Shown in pieces: positions 31,137 to 37,704 of a stretch of DNA of 37,704 bases (within the stretch, counting starts at the first letter, position 1; every line of letters starts with the position of its first letter). The notes beneath the pieces are model-generated. The model worked only from the letters and a program-made list of their open reading frames with translations. It did no database searches and had not been told where the DNA came from. This DNA comes from Rickettsiales bacterium (lineage in GTDB: Bacteria; Pseudomonadota; Alphaproteobacteria; TMED127), in assembly GCA_002690875.1 (NCBI GenBank), contig NZGH01000054.1, positions 3,012-40,715 on the forward strand. Direction: 5' to 3'. The position numbers and the translations under genes were made by a program.

Positions 31137-33698
31137 TTGTTATCTGTATTAACTTCAGTGAGCGATTTTTCAACAAACTTAAACCTTTCAATGGCTTCGG
31201 TACTTGAAAGTAAAAGCATTTCAGAAGTAATAATAGTTGATAATTGTTCTGATGAAAATAATTCAAATCAAATAAAAAATATTTCTAGGATTAACAGTAA
31301 AGTTAAATATTACAAAAATTCAACAAACCTGGGTAAACATCTATCATTAATAAAGGCTTTAGAGAAATCTAACACAGGGTATGTAATGATGTTAGATCCA
31401 GACGAGTTTATAATTCCCAATGCCATTGATAAATTATTTGATTTCATTCAAATAAATAACCTTGATTTAGCTTATGGAAAAATGGCTATCCAAAAAGAAA
31501 ATGAAATTTTTCGCTTTCAACATCCTGGATACAGAGATTCAAGTTATATTGATAACAGAAATGAATTAAACGATTTATTTTTTTATGACAATTATATTCC
31601 ACGATTTGGAACTATTATAAAAAAAAGTTCTATTTTTCCATATTTTAATACTGACTATCACAAAAATTTAATTAACGAATTTGGGACTGTCTTTAGTTCA
31701 TTTGATTATGATTTATTTATAAATTTGGCAAAAAAAAATAAAAAGTTTGGTTTTTTAGATGAATTTGTTTGTGTTGATTGTGAAAAAAGTAAAGATCAGT
31801 TTGTAAGAGTGGAAGAAGAATCTTTGAAATACTTAGAAAAAATATTTTTATTCAATAAACATTTTAAGAATGAAAGTCCAGATAAATTAATGATTTTCTC
31901 AATAGAAAATAATCTTGATGAAAAATTAAATTTAAAAAAGAAATCAAATACAGATTCTGAAAATAAAAATTTATTAAAACATTTTTATAATTTTCAAAAA
32001 ATTAAAAAAAAAGAAAATGGATTAAGAAGTGAATTGAAGAAAAATAAATTAATGGATACGATTGTAGGTTTTCAATCTGGACATGATGTTAGCTACTGTT
32101 TACTTAAAAATGGAAAACCATTAATCCATGAGGAACTTGAAAGGTTTACAAGAGTAAAAGAAGAGCTAGGTGATGGTTTAAAGATGTTTTTTGATGCTAA
32201 ACATCATTTACATCATAAGAATATAAAATATTTTACTTTTGGTAATTTTGGAGGGCGACAAAAAAAATGGGGAAATAATACATCTGACACTTTATCTAAT
32301 TCAAAAATGAATAAATTGTTAAATAAAAATAAAGGTCAATTCATAGAGTTATCTCATCATATGACACACGCAGCAAATGCTTTTTTTTCAAGCAATTTTG
32401 AAAATTCATTAATTCTTACAATTGATGGAGGTGGCAGTGAGTCAGAAAAAACGACGACTTGTGCTACAATTTACGAGGGTAAAAACAACGCAATTAAAAA
32501 AGTTAATGTATTCAATGCTGGTGAACTTAATCTGGCATCGGGTTGGAACTTGATAACAAAACTGTTTGAACTTTCAATTGGTTTTCCAAAAGGAAACCAG
32601 GCTGGAACAGTAATGGCAATGGCATCTATGAGCGATTCAGAAAAGTATGTTGAACCATTAGTAGAATTAATGACAAATACGGGTCTTCAAAAAGAATATT
32701 TTCAGCTAGGAATTGAGAGTATAAAGCTCTCTGATCTAAAGAAAAATAAATTAGTAGCAAAAATATTTGGAACACAAAAGTTTAGCGAACAAGATAAATT
32801 TGACATTGCTTCTAGTCTTCAGAAGGCATCAGAATTTATAGTTAAAGAAACATTAGAAAAATTTTTAGGACAACATATAAACCTATGTGTTGCTGGAGGT
32901 TGCGCTTTGAATTCAGTAATTATTGGTAAGATTCAGGACTGGTTTAATCAAATTGAAAATATTTATGTTCCACCAGTTCCTTATGATAGTGGGTTAGCTA
33001 TTGGTTCTGCTCAATTTCTTTGGCATCAGATTTTAGGTAATAAAAGAATTAAATGGAAAGATAATTTTACTCCCTATTTAGGAAGAAAATACAATGAAGA
33101 AGATATTAAAAAAACCCTAAATAAATTTAAAGACTTTATTACTTTTAATAAAGTTGATGATGAAAAAATTATTAAAAATCTTGATAATCAAAAAATTGTG
33201 TCTGTATTCGGCGGTGGCTCAGAATCAGGACGCAGAGCTCTTGGTAATAGAAGTATAATTGCTGATCCAAGGAATGAAAAAATGAAAGAAATAATTAACG
33301 AAAAAGTAAAACATAGGCAATGGTTTCGTCCCTTTGCTCCATCAATTTTAAAAGAAGAAACTGGTAACTGGTTCGAAAAGAATGTTTCAAGTCCATACAT
33401 GACCCACGTTATTAAATGGAAAAAGGATAAAAAGAATTTAGTGCCTGCAGTTGTTCATTTTGATGGATCAGCTAGGCTACAAACCGTCACTGAAAATGAT
33501 AACTCTTGGTATTACAATTTAATCAAGAAATGGGAGAAAAAAACAGGTATTCCTGTTGTTTTAAATACAAGTTTCAACGATTCAGAACCCATTGTTGAAT
33601 CTCCAGAGGACGCGATTAGATGTTTTTTGAAAACGAATATAGATAACCTTTATTTTTTTGATTGCCAAATTTTAGTTAGTAAACTATTAACAGACTAA
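31137..33698 (+). CDS. Fusion of GT2 glycosyltransferase and NodU/CmcH-type carbamoyltransferase
   Basis: An 853-residue bifunctional protein. The start is TTG with GGAG 8 bases upstream; no in-frame ATG fits better. Residues 1-about 250 form a family-2 glycosyltransferase: VIIVDNCSDENNSNQIKN near the sugar-nucleotide site and a metal-binding DPDEF at 87-91. A charged linker (250-305) leads to a carbamoyltransferase of the NodU/CmcH/TobZ family, about 305-850. Its landmarks are GFQSGHDVSYCLLKNG, the HHMTHA metal/ATP-type motif at 407-412, LTIDGGGSE, and GRRALGNRSIIADPR near 698-712 (Arg-Arg where many have Pro-Arg). The protein likely transfers a sugar and carbamoylates it, both cytosolic. 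No other glycan genes adjoin it. A sigma-54-type promoter points to the flagellar regulon. The target is unknown; flagellin or another axial protein is a hypothesis. Confidence 0.9.
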   Translation: MLSVLTSVSDFSTNLNLSMASVLESKSISEVIIVDNCSDENNSNQIKNISRINSKVKYYKNSTNLGKHLSLIKALEKSNTGYVMMLDPDEFIIPNAIDKLFDFIQINNLDLAYGKMAIQKENEIFRFQHPGYRDSSYIDNRNELNDLFFYDNYIPRFGTIIKKSSIFPYFNTDYHKNLINEFGTVFSSFDYDLFINLAKKNKKFGFLDEFVCVDCEKSKDQFVRVEEESLKYLEKIFLFNKHFKNESPDKLMIFSIENNLDEKLNLKKKSNTDSENKNLLKHFYNFQKIKKKENGLRSELKKNKLMDTIVGFQSGHDVSYCLLKNGKPLIHEELERFTRVKEELGDGLKMFFDAKHHLHHKNIKYFTFGNFGGRQKKWGNNTSDTLSNSKMNKLLNKNKGQFIELSHHMTHAANAFFSSNFENSLILTIDGGGSESEKTTTCATIYEGKNNAIKKVNVFNAGELNLASGWNLITKLFELSIGFPKGNQAGTVMAMASMSDSEKYVEPLVELMTNTGLQKEYFQLGIESIKLSDLKKNKLVAKIFGTQKFSEQDKFDIASSLQKASEFIVKETLEKFLGQHINLCVAGGCALNSVIIGKIQDWFNQIENIYVPPVPYDSGLAIGSAQFLWHQILGNKRIKWKDNFTPYLGRKYNEEDIKKTLNKFKDFITFNKVDDEKIIKNLDNQKIVSVFGGGSESGRRALGNRSIIADPRNEKMKEIINEKVKHRQWFRPFAPSILKEETGNWFEKNVSSPYMTHVIKWKKDKKNLVPAVVHFDGSARLQTVTENDNSWYYNLIKKWEKKTGIPVVLNTSFNDSEPIVESPEDAIRCFLKTNIDNLYFFDCQILVSKLLTD

Positions 33699-33716
33699 TT
33701 TAAACTTAAACATTTC

Positions 33717-34781
33717 TCATCTTGTAGTTAATTTAATTTCTATTCTTCTATTCTTTTTATAGGCTAGTTCACTTTCATCTAATACTAATGGAGAGTACTC
33801 TCCAAATCCAGCAGCAATTAGCCTGTTAGGAGAAATACCTTGTTCTATAAAAAACTTCACTATGTTAATTGCTCTTGAACTTGATAAATGCCAATTTGAT
33901 TCAAATTTCTCGTTATTAATAGGAATTTTATCTGTGTGTCCGTCAATTCTAAGGATCCAGTCTATCTTATTTGGAATTTTTTCTGAAATCTCTTTTAAAC
34001 TTAAACTTATGTTGTAAAGTTTTTCTTTACCACTTTCTTGAATAATATCGGAACCAGATTCAAAAAATATTTCTGAAGGAAATATGAATCTGTCACCAGA
34101 AACTATAATATCTTCCCGATCTCCAAGAACTTGTTTAATTTTTTTAAAAAATTCTGATTGATATTTACTTATCTCCTGAAGTCTTCCAGCAAGTGCTTGA
34201 TTAAGTTTTTTTCCCAAATTTTGAATTTTAACTTTATTGTTTTTATCCTTTTCCTCAGCAGCAATTAAAAGGCTAGAAAGTTCGCTGAGTCTTTTGTTTA
34301 ATTTTTCAATGTTCCTTTTCATTTCAAACATATCGACTTCATATTTTTTATTTTCTAATGATAGTGTCTCTAATTTTTCATTTCTGTTTTGAATATTCTC
34401 TAAAAGATTACTTCTCTCTTTTACGAGATCGCTTAATTCTTTATTCTTCATTTTTAAAATATATTGGTTTTTAGATAAATTTTCATTCAACTTATTTTTG
34501 TCAGCCTCAAGCTTTTCAAATTGATTCTTTAACTCTAAAAATCTTTTCTCAGCTTCTTTCTTTTTTCTTGTTACACCACCCAGTTGTTCAATAAGTTCCT
34601 TAACTTCATCGTCAAGGTTTGATATTTCACCTCTTTTCACCTCTAGTTGGTCGTTAAAATAAATTTGAGTAATAGTTGAAATTAATACTGTAAAAATAGT
34701 AACGATTAATAATGTACCGAGAACATCAACAAATCCTGGCCAATAATTAATTTCATAAAGATTTTTTCTTTTTGTCCTCAC
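33717..34781 (-). CDS. MotB/OmpA-like peptidoglycan-binding protein
   Basis: A 354-residue inner-membrane protein. A GTG start overlaps the stop of the previous gene (TAGTG). One membrane helix covers about residues 14-40. Asp19 in WPGFVDVLGTLLIV sits where MotB has its proton-binding Asp. A long coiled-coil follows (about 45-225), then an OmpA/MotB-type peptidoglycan-binding domain (about 235-354: ILRIDGHTDKIPI, SRAINIVKFFIEQGISPNRL, AAGFGEYSP, NRRIEIKL). The coiled-coil makes it longer than standard MotB. With the MotA-like partner it probably forms an ion-driven unit. This pair type is common but uncharacterised in alphaproteobacteria. Confidence 0.88.
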   Translation of the reverse strand: MRTKRKNLYEINYWPGFVDVLGTLLIVTIFTVLISTITQIYFNDQLEVKRGEISNLDDEVKELIEQLGGVTRKKKEAEKRFLELKNQFEKLEADKNKLNENLSKNQYILKMKNKELSDLVKERSNLLENIQNRNEKLETLSLENKKYEVDMFEMKRNIEKLNKRLSELSSLLIAAEEKDKNNKVKIQNLGKKLNQALAGRLQEISKYQSEFFKKIKQVLGDREDIIVSGDRFIFPSEIFFESGSDIIQESGKEKLYNISLSLKEISEKIPNKIDWILRIDGHTDKIPINNEKFESNWHLSSSRAINIVKFFIEQGISPNRLIAAGFGEYSPLVLDESELAYKKNRRIEIKLTTR

Positions 34782-35719
34782 TACTTTTTACTTATATTAG
34801 CTATTGTTTTTGACAAAACCTTAATTTCTTCTTTAATTTCTTTATTGAGTGAAATATTTTCTGACAAAAATTTATTAACTTCATAAATTGATTTTGAAAT
34901 AGATTCTTGATGAATATTTTGTTTATCAATAACTGATGTAGACTTCTTTAGATTTTCAGTTGTAACTTCTATCAAAGATTCAAGGTATGCAGGCGGTAAA
35001 TTTTTTCTCTCTGATTCATCCATATTGATAAGAGTAAATTTTGTTTTTTGAGATAACTTTTCCTCTACTTCATTATAAAATCTATTTTGTGCTTGTCCTG
35101 ATTGGATATCAAGAAATCCAAGAATTAAAGAGCCCCCAAGTCCAAATAAAGATGAACTAAAGGCAGTCCCCATGCCACTTAACGGCTCTTCTAAACCTTG
35201 TTTTAAAACTTTAAAAAGTTTTTGGGTGTTTTCAGAAAAATCGAGACTTTTAACTGTAATTGCGACTGAGTTTATTGTTTCTAAAAGACCCCAGAATGTT
35301 CCTAATAAACCTAAAAAAACTGTTAAGCCAACTAGATATCTTGATATTTCCCTATTTTCAGCTAGTCTTCCATCAAGGCTTTCCATAATTGATTTCATTG
35401 ATGACTGTGAAAAGATTAAACTACCTGACTGTTCTCTAAGAAAAGTATCTAAATATTTTAAAAGATTTGGGGATTTTACACTTAGTTTTGTCTTATTTCC
35501 TTTAAGTAATTGGTTTAACCAATTAAGTTCGTTTGATAAAATTAAAAGTTGGCGAAGAACATAAATAATTCCACAAAAAATTACTATCAGAATTATTGAA
35601 TTTAATGCTTGGTTAGTAAAAAAAAAACTTTTTAAATCATTTATGAAAAAAAAAAGGGTGACTGAAACTAATATTAAAAACATTAGTATTCGTAAAAAAT
35701 ATTTCCCTATAATTTTCAT
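34781..35719 (-). CDS. MotA/TolQ/ExbB-type channel protein
   Basis: A 312-residue membrane protein. Two N-terminal hydrophobic segments lie near residues 7-27 and 38-58. The conserved core follows: YLVGLTVFLGLLGTFWGLLE (about 126-146), then GLEEPLSGMGTAFSSSLFGL and GGSLILGFLDIQSGQAQNRF. This core is the MotA/TolQ/ExbB ion-channel signature. A helical C-terminal tail of about 90 residues follows. Start and stop overlap the neighbours by one base each (TAATG, TAGTG), so the three proteins are probably made in fixed ratio. It is not the flagellar stator MotA, which lacks this layout. Confidence 0.88.
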   Translation of the reverse strand: MKIIGKYFLRILMFLILVSVTLFFFINDLKSFFFTNQALNSIILIVIFCGIIYVLRQLLILSNELNWLNQLLKGNKTKLSVKSPNLLKYLDTFLREQSGSLIFSQSSMKSIMESLDGRLAENREISRYLVGLTVFLGLLGTFWGLLETINSVAITVKSLDFSENTQKLFKVLKQGLEEPLSGMGTAFSSSLFGLGGSLILGFLDIQSGQAQNRFYNEVEEKLSQKTKFTLINMDESERKNLPPAYLESLIEVTTENLKKSTSVIDKQNIHQESISKSIYEVNKFLSENISLNKEIKEEIKVLSKTIANISKK

Positions 35720-37704
35720 TAAGTACCAATAAAGGTTAATGTTAGCTCATTTTCCCAATTTTTTGAAATATTTCTTTTTTTATCAATTTTTATAGAAATC
35801 CTATTGTGTGAAATACCTTGATTAATTATAAAATTTCTTAAATACAACGCTCTTGTTTTTAGTAACTTTTTTTCAACTGGAGAGTTTTTAAATCCTTTAG
35901 GTGTAGATGAACCTATAACAATTTTAACCGGTTTATCAAGAATTGAATTTATGTATTCTTTAATTCTTTTTTTTTGTTTTAAACCTAATTCAATTGCACT
36001 CTCGTTGAAAAGTAAAGTTTCTTTTTTTTCATTTGATTTAAACTCTTTCACTTCCATTACAGATCGAGGAGAACTCAGAGCTGCAATTAAATCACCGTCT
36101 AAATTCTGTTGAGTATTATTATCATCTAAATCATCTAGATTTTTTTTTGGAAGTTTTTTTTTATTGTCTGTAATTTTAAAATCATCAATTATTTGATCTT
36201 TTCTTAAAAATGACTTTTTTAGAATATTTTCATCATAAAAAAGTTTAGTATTATCATCATCGATTGTTTCAATATTTTTTGATTCTTTGAAGTAAGAGAA
36301 TTTTCTTGCCATGATTTCTTTTTCTCTTTTTTTAGCTAATTCATTTTTTTTTATTTTTTCTTCGATATTCTTTTTAACCATTTGAACATCCTTTTTCATA
36401 TCTGATATACTATCTTCTTTATAACTTGGTCTAATTTGACTGGATTTGAAGTCTGATTTGTTAATAACTGTAATTTGAGTAACCTTGTCATTTGTAACTA
36501 AAGTTTTCTTTTTAGCTTCTATGATTGCTTTCTTTTTCTTTTCACTTTCTAGTGTACGCTGATCAACTTCTTTTTTTTTAAAAGTTTTTTTGAATAAGTC
36601 ATTTTTTTTAGTATTTTTTTCATCTAGCCTTTTTGATTTTTCTAACTTTTCAATTTTTTTTTGGGCTAGATCTTCTTTTTTTTCGTCCTCCTCTTTTTTT
36701 CTTTTTTCAGAGAGCTTTCTTTTCTCTTCTATTTTTTTTTGTTTAATTAAACGTTTCTCTAATTCCTTTCTTCTTTCTCTTTCCTCTTTAAGCTTTGCTT
36801 GCTCGGCAAGTTTTTCCAATTTAAGTTGCTTTTTCTTTTCCTTTTGTTCTTTTTTAATTTGTTCTCTTAATTTTTTTTCTTGAATAATCCTTCTTTTTTC
36901 AATAAGTTTTTTTTCTTCTTCTTGTTTTTTTGCTAATAATTTTCTTTCAATTCTTTCTTCTTTAAGCCTTTGTTGCTCAGCAATCTTTTGTTTTTTTAAC
37001 TCAATTCTCTTTCTTTCTAATTCTTGTTTTCTTTTTAGTTCTTCTGCGATAATTTTTTTTTCTTCAATTTTAATTTGTTCTTGTTGTGAAAACTTTTCTC
37101 TTAAACCTTCTCTGATTTTTTTTTCTGCAAGTATTTTGGCTTCTCTTGATTCCCTAATTTGTCTTTCTTTTTCCGCTTTTCTAGATTTTTCAATCTCTTT
37201 TTGCCTTTCTTTTTCTGCTTTTTCTTGATTTTTTAATTCTTCTAGTCGTTTCTTTTCTTGTGCTTTTTTAAGAGCTTTTTCTTCTTTTAATTTTTTCTTT
37301 TCGGCTTTCATTTCTTCTTTTAATCTTTTCTTTTCAGCCTTTTCTTGTTTTTTTAGTTCTTCAAGTCTTTTCTTTTCTTGTGCTTTTTTAAGAGCTTTTT
37401 CCTCTTTTAATTTTTTCTTTTCAGCCTTTTCTTGTTCCAAAAGTTCTTTTATCCTCTTTTTTTCCTGAGTCTTTTTTAATGTCTCCTCCTCTTTAAGTCT
37501 TTTTTTTTCTGCTTTCATTTCTTCTTTTAACCTTTTCTTCTCAGCCTTCTCTTGTTTTTTTAGTTCTTCTAATCTTTTCTTTTCTTCAGCTCTTTTAAGT
37601 GCTTTTTCTTCTTTTAATTTTTTCTTTTCTACTTTTTCTTTTTCTAAAAGTTCTTTAATTCTCTTTTTCTCCTCAGCTTTACGGGTAGCCTCTAGTTCTT
37701 TTTG
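35719..37704 (-). CDS. Giant Lys/Glu-rich helical protein with OmpA-like C-terminus (5' end outside window)
   Basis: The open frame runs past the right window edge, so at least 661 residues are present and the N-terminus is missing. From the edge to about 37000 and beyond it is almost pure Lys, Glu, Arg, Leu, Gln and Ala. This is the composition of a long single helix or coiled-coil, comparable to the stalk of TolA. A 69-residue unit is repeated at the edge. After a less regular region, the last about 120 residues resemble an OmpA-like fold (ETLLFNESAIELGLKQKKR, then VKIVIGSSTPKGF and a RALYLRNFIINQGI helix). It is first in an overlapping operon with the channel and MotB-like genes. A shaft linking inner membrane to wall or outer membrane is inferred. 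Confidence 0.75.
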   Translation of the reverse strand, partial: QKELEATRKAEEKKRIKELLEKEKVEKKKLKEEKALKRAEEKKRLEELKKQEKAEKKRLKEEMKAEKKRLKEEETLKKTQEKKRIKELLEQEKAEKKKLKEEKALKKAQEKKRLEELKKQEKAEKKRLKEEMKAEKKKLKEEKALKKAQEKKRLEELKNQEKAEKERQKEIEKSRKAEKERQIRESREAKILAEKKIREGLREKFSQQEQIKIEEKKIIAEELKRKQELERKRIELKKQKIAEQQRLKEERIERKLLAKKQEEEKKLIEKRRIIQEKKLREQIKKEQKEKKKQLKLEKLAEQAKLKEERERRKELEKRLIKQKKIEEKRKLSEKRKKEEDEKKEDLAQKKIEKLEKSKRLDEKNTKKNDLFKKTFKKKEVDQRTLESEKKKKAIIEAKKKTLVTNDKVTQITVINKSDFKSSQIRPSYKEDSISDMKKDVQMVKKNIEEKIKKNELAKKREKEIMARKFSYFKESKNIETIDDDNTKLFYDENILKKSFLRKDQIIDDFKITDNKKKLPKKNLDDLDDNNTQQNLDGDLIAALSSPRSVMEVKEFKSNEKKETLLFNESAIELGLKQKKRIKEYINSILDKPVKIVIGSSTPKGFKNSPVEKKLLKTRALYLRNFIINQGISHNRISIKIDKKRNISKNWENELTLTFIGT
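37240..37704 (-). repeat. 207-bp tandem repeats encoding a 69-residue Lys/Glu helix unit
   Basis: Corresponding points recur exactly 207 bases apart (for example AAAAG at 37439-37443 and 37646-37650). Each unit encodes KKRIKELLE(K/Q)EK, then KEEKALK, KKRLEELKKQEKAEKKRLKE and EMKAEKK blocks, with few substitutions. At least two full units are visible and the array continues past the window edge. Confidence 0.8.

Noticed and set aside
36590..36883. Phe/Ser-rich plus-strand open frame
   Set aside because: It is the reverse reading of the Lys/Glu helix gene.
33717..37704. Zorya anti-phage system, because of the MotA-like and MotB-like pair
   Set aside because: No ZorC, ZorD or ZorE (helicase or nuclease) gene is visible. 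The channel core matches a widespread alphaproteobacterial MotA/OmpA pair, and the extra gene is a Lys/Glu helix protein.

Overview
The window is a strongly AT-rich bacterial chromosome segment, densely coded, with most neighbouring genes overlapping by a few bases. The gene content points to an alphaproteobacterium: split transhydrogenase genes (pntAA, pntAB, pntB), COQ9 beside ribosomal protein S21, a DUF1013/TrcR regulator, DUF1244 and a TRAP transporter. The low GC and streamlined layout suggest a free-living marine lineage, but the sequence alone does not fix the genus.

Region 1 (1-13.0 kb) is flagellar. The minus strand carries flgB-flgC-flgD (flgD runs off the left edge). Facing it is a Lys/Glu-rich repeat protein with a small lipoprotein behind it. 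Next on the minus strand is flgP-flgT-LysM-flgA-flgM-flgN-like-DUF2802-like. The plus strand carries flhA-flhF-flhG-fliA plus an unknown gene, and a rod/hook-type gene sits convergently on the minus strand. This set (FlhF/FlhG, FliA/FlgM, FlgP/FlgT) resembles the polar-flagellum toolkit of gammaproteobacteria. I found five sites with sigma-54 spacing (GG-N10-GC) upstream of these units. Two of them face each other and share one -12 element. A sigma-28 site lies in front of flgM.

Region 2 (13.0-16.1 kb) has a tRNA-Val(GAC) with an unusual C33, immediately followed by a TakP-like TRAP binding protein. The dctM and dctQ membrane genes converge on it from the other strand.

Region 3 (16.1-31.0 kb) is housekeeping: bL36, pyruvate kinase, N-formylglutamate amidohydrolase, DUF1244, a UDP-glucuronate-type epimerase, a long-chain acyl-CoA synthetase, oligoendopeptidase F, transhydrogenase, S21 (apparently with an AUU start), COQ9, PurK/PurE, a DUF465 protein, TrcR, a quinone oxidoreductase, bL31, frataxin and a small membrane protein.

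Region 4 (31.0 kb to the end) holds an 853-residue fusion of a family-2 glycosyltransferase with a NodU/CmcH-type carbamoyltransferase. A near-consensus sigma-54 promoter precedes it, which ties this orphan enzyme to the flagellar regulon by sequence. Convergent to it is a tightly coupled three-gene operon: a giant Lys/Glu helix protein with an OmpA-like end (open at the right edge), a MotA/TolQ/ExbB-like channel protein, and a MotB/OmpA-like protein. It looks like an ion-driven, envelope-spanning machine distinct from the flagellar stator.

The most novel candidates are the sigma-54-linked glycosyltransferase-carbamoyltransferase fusion, the shared-element divergent promoter, the AUU-started rpsU and the helix/MotA/MotB-like operon.
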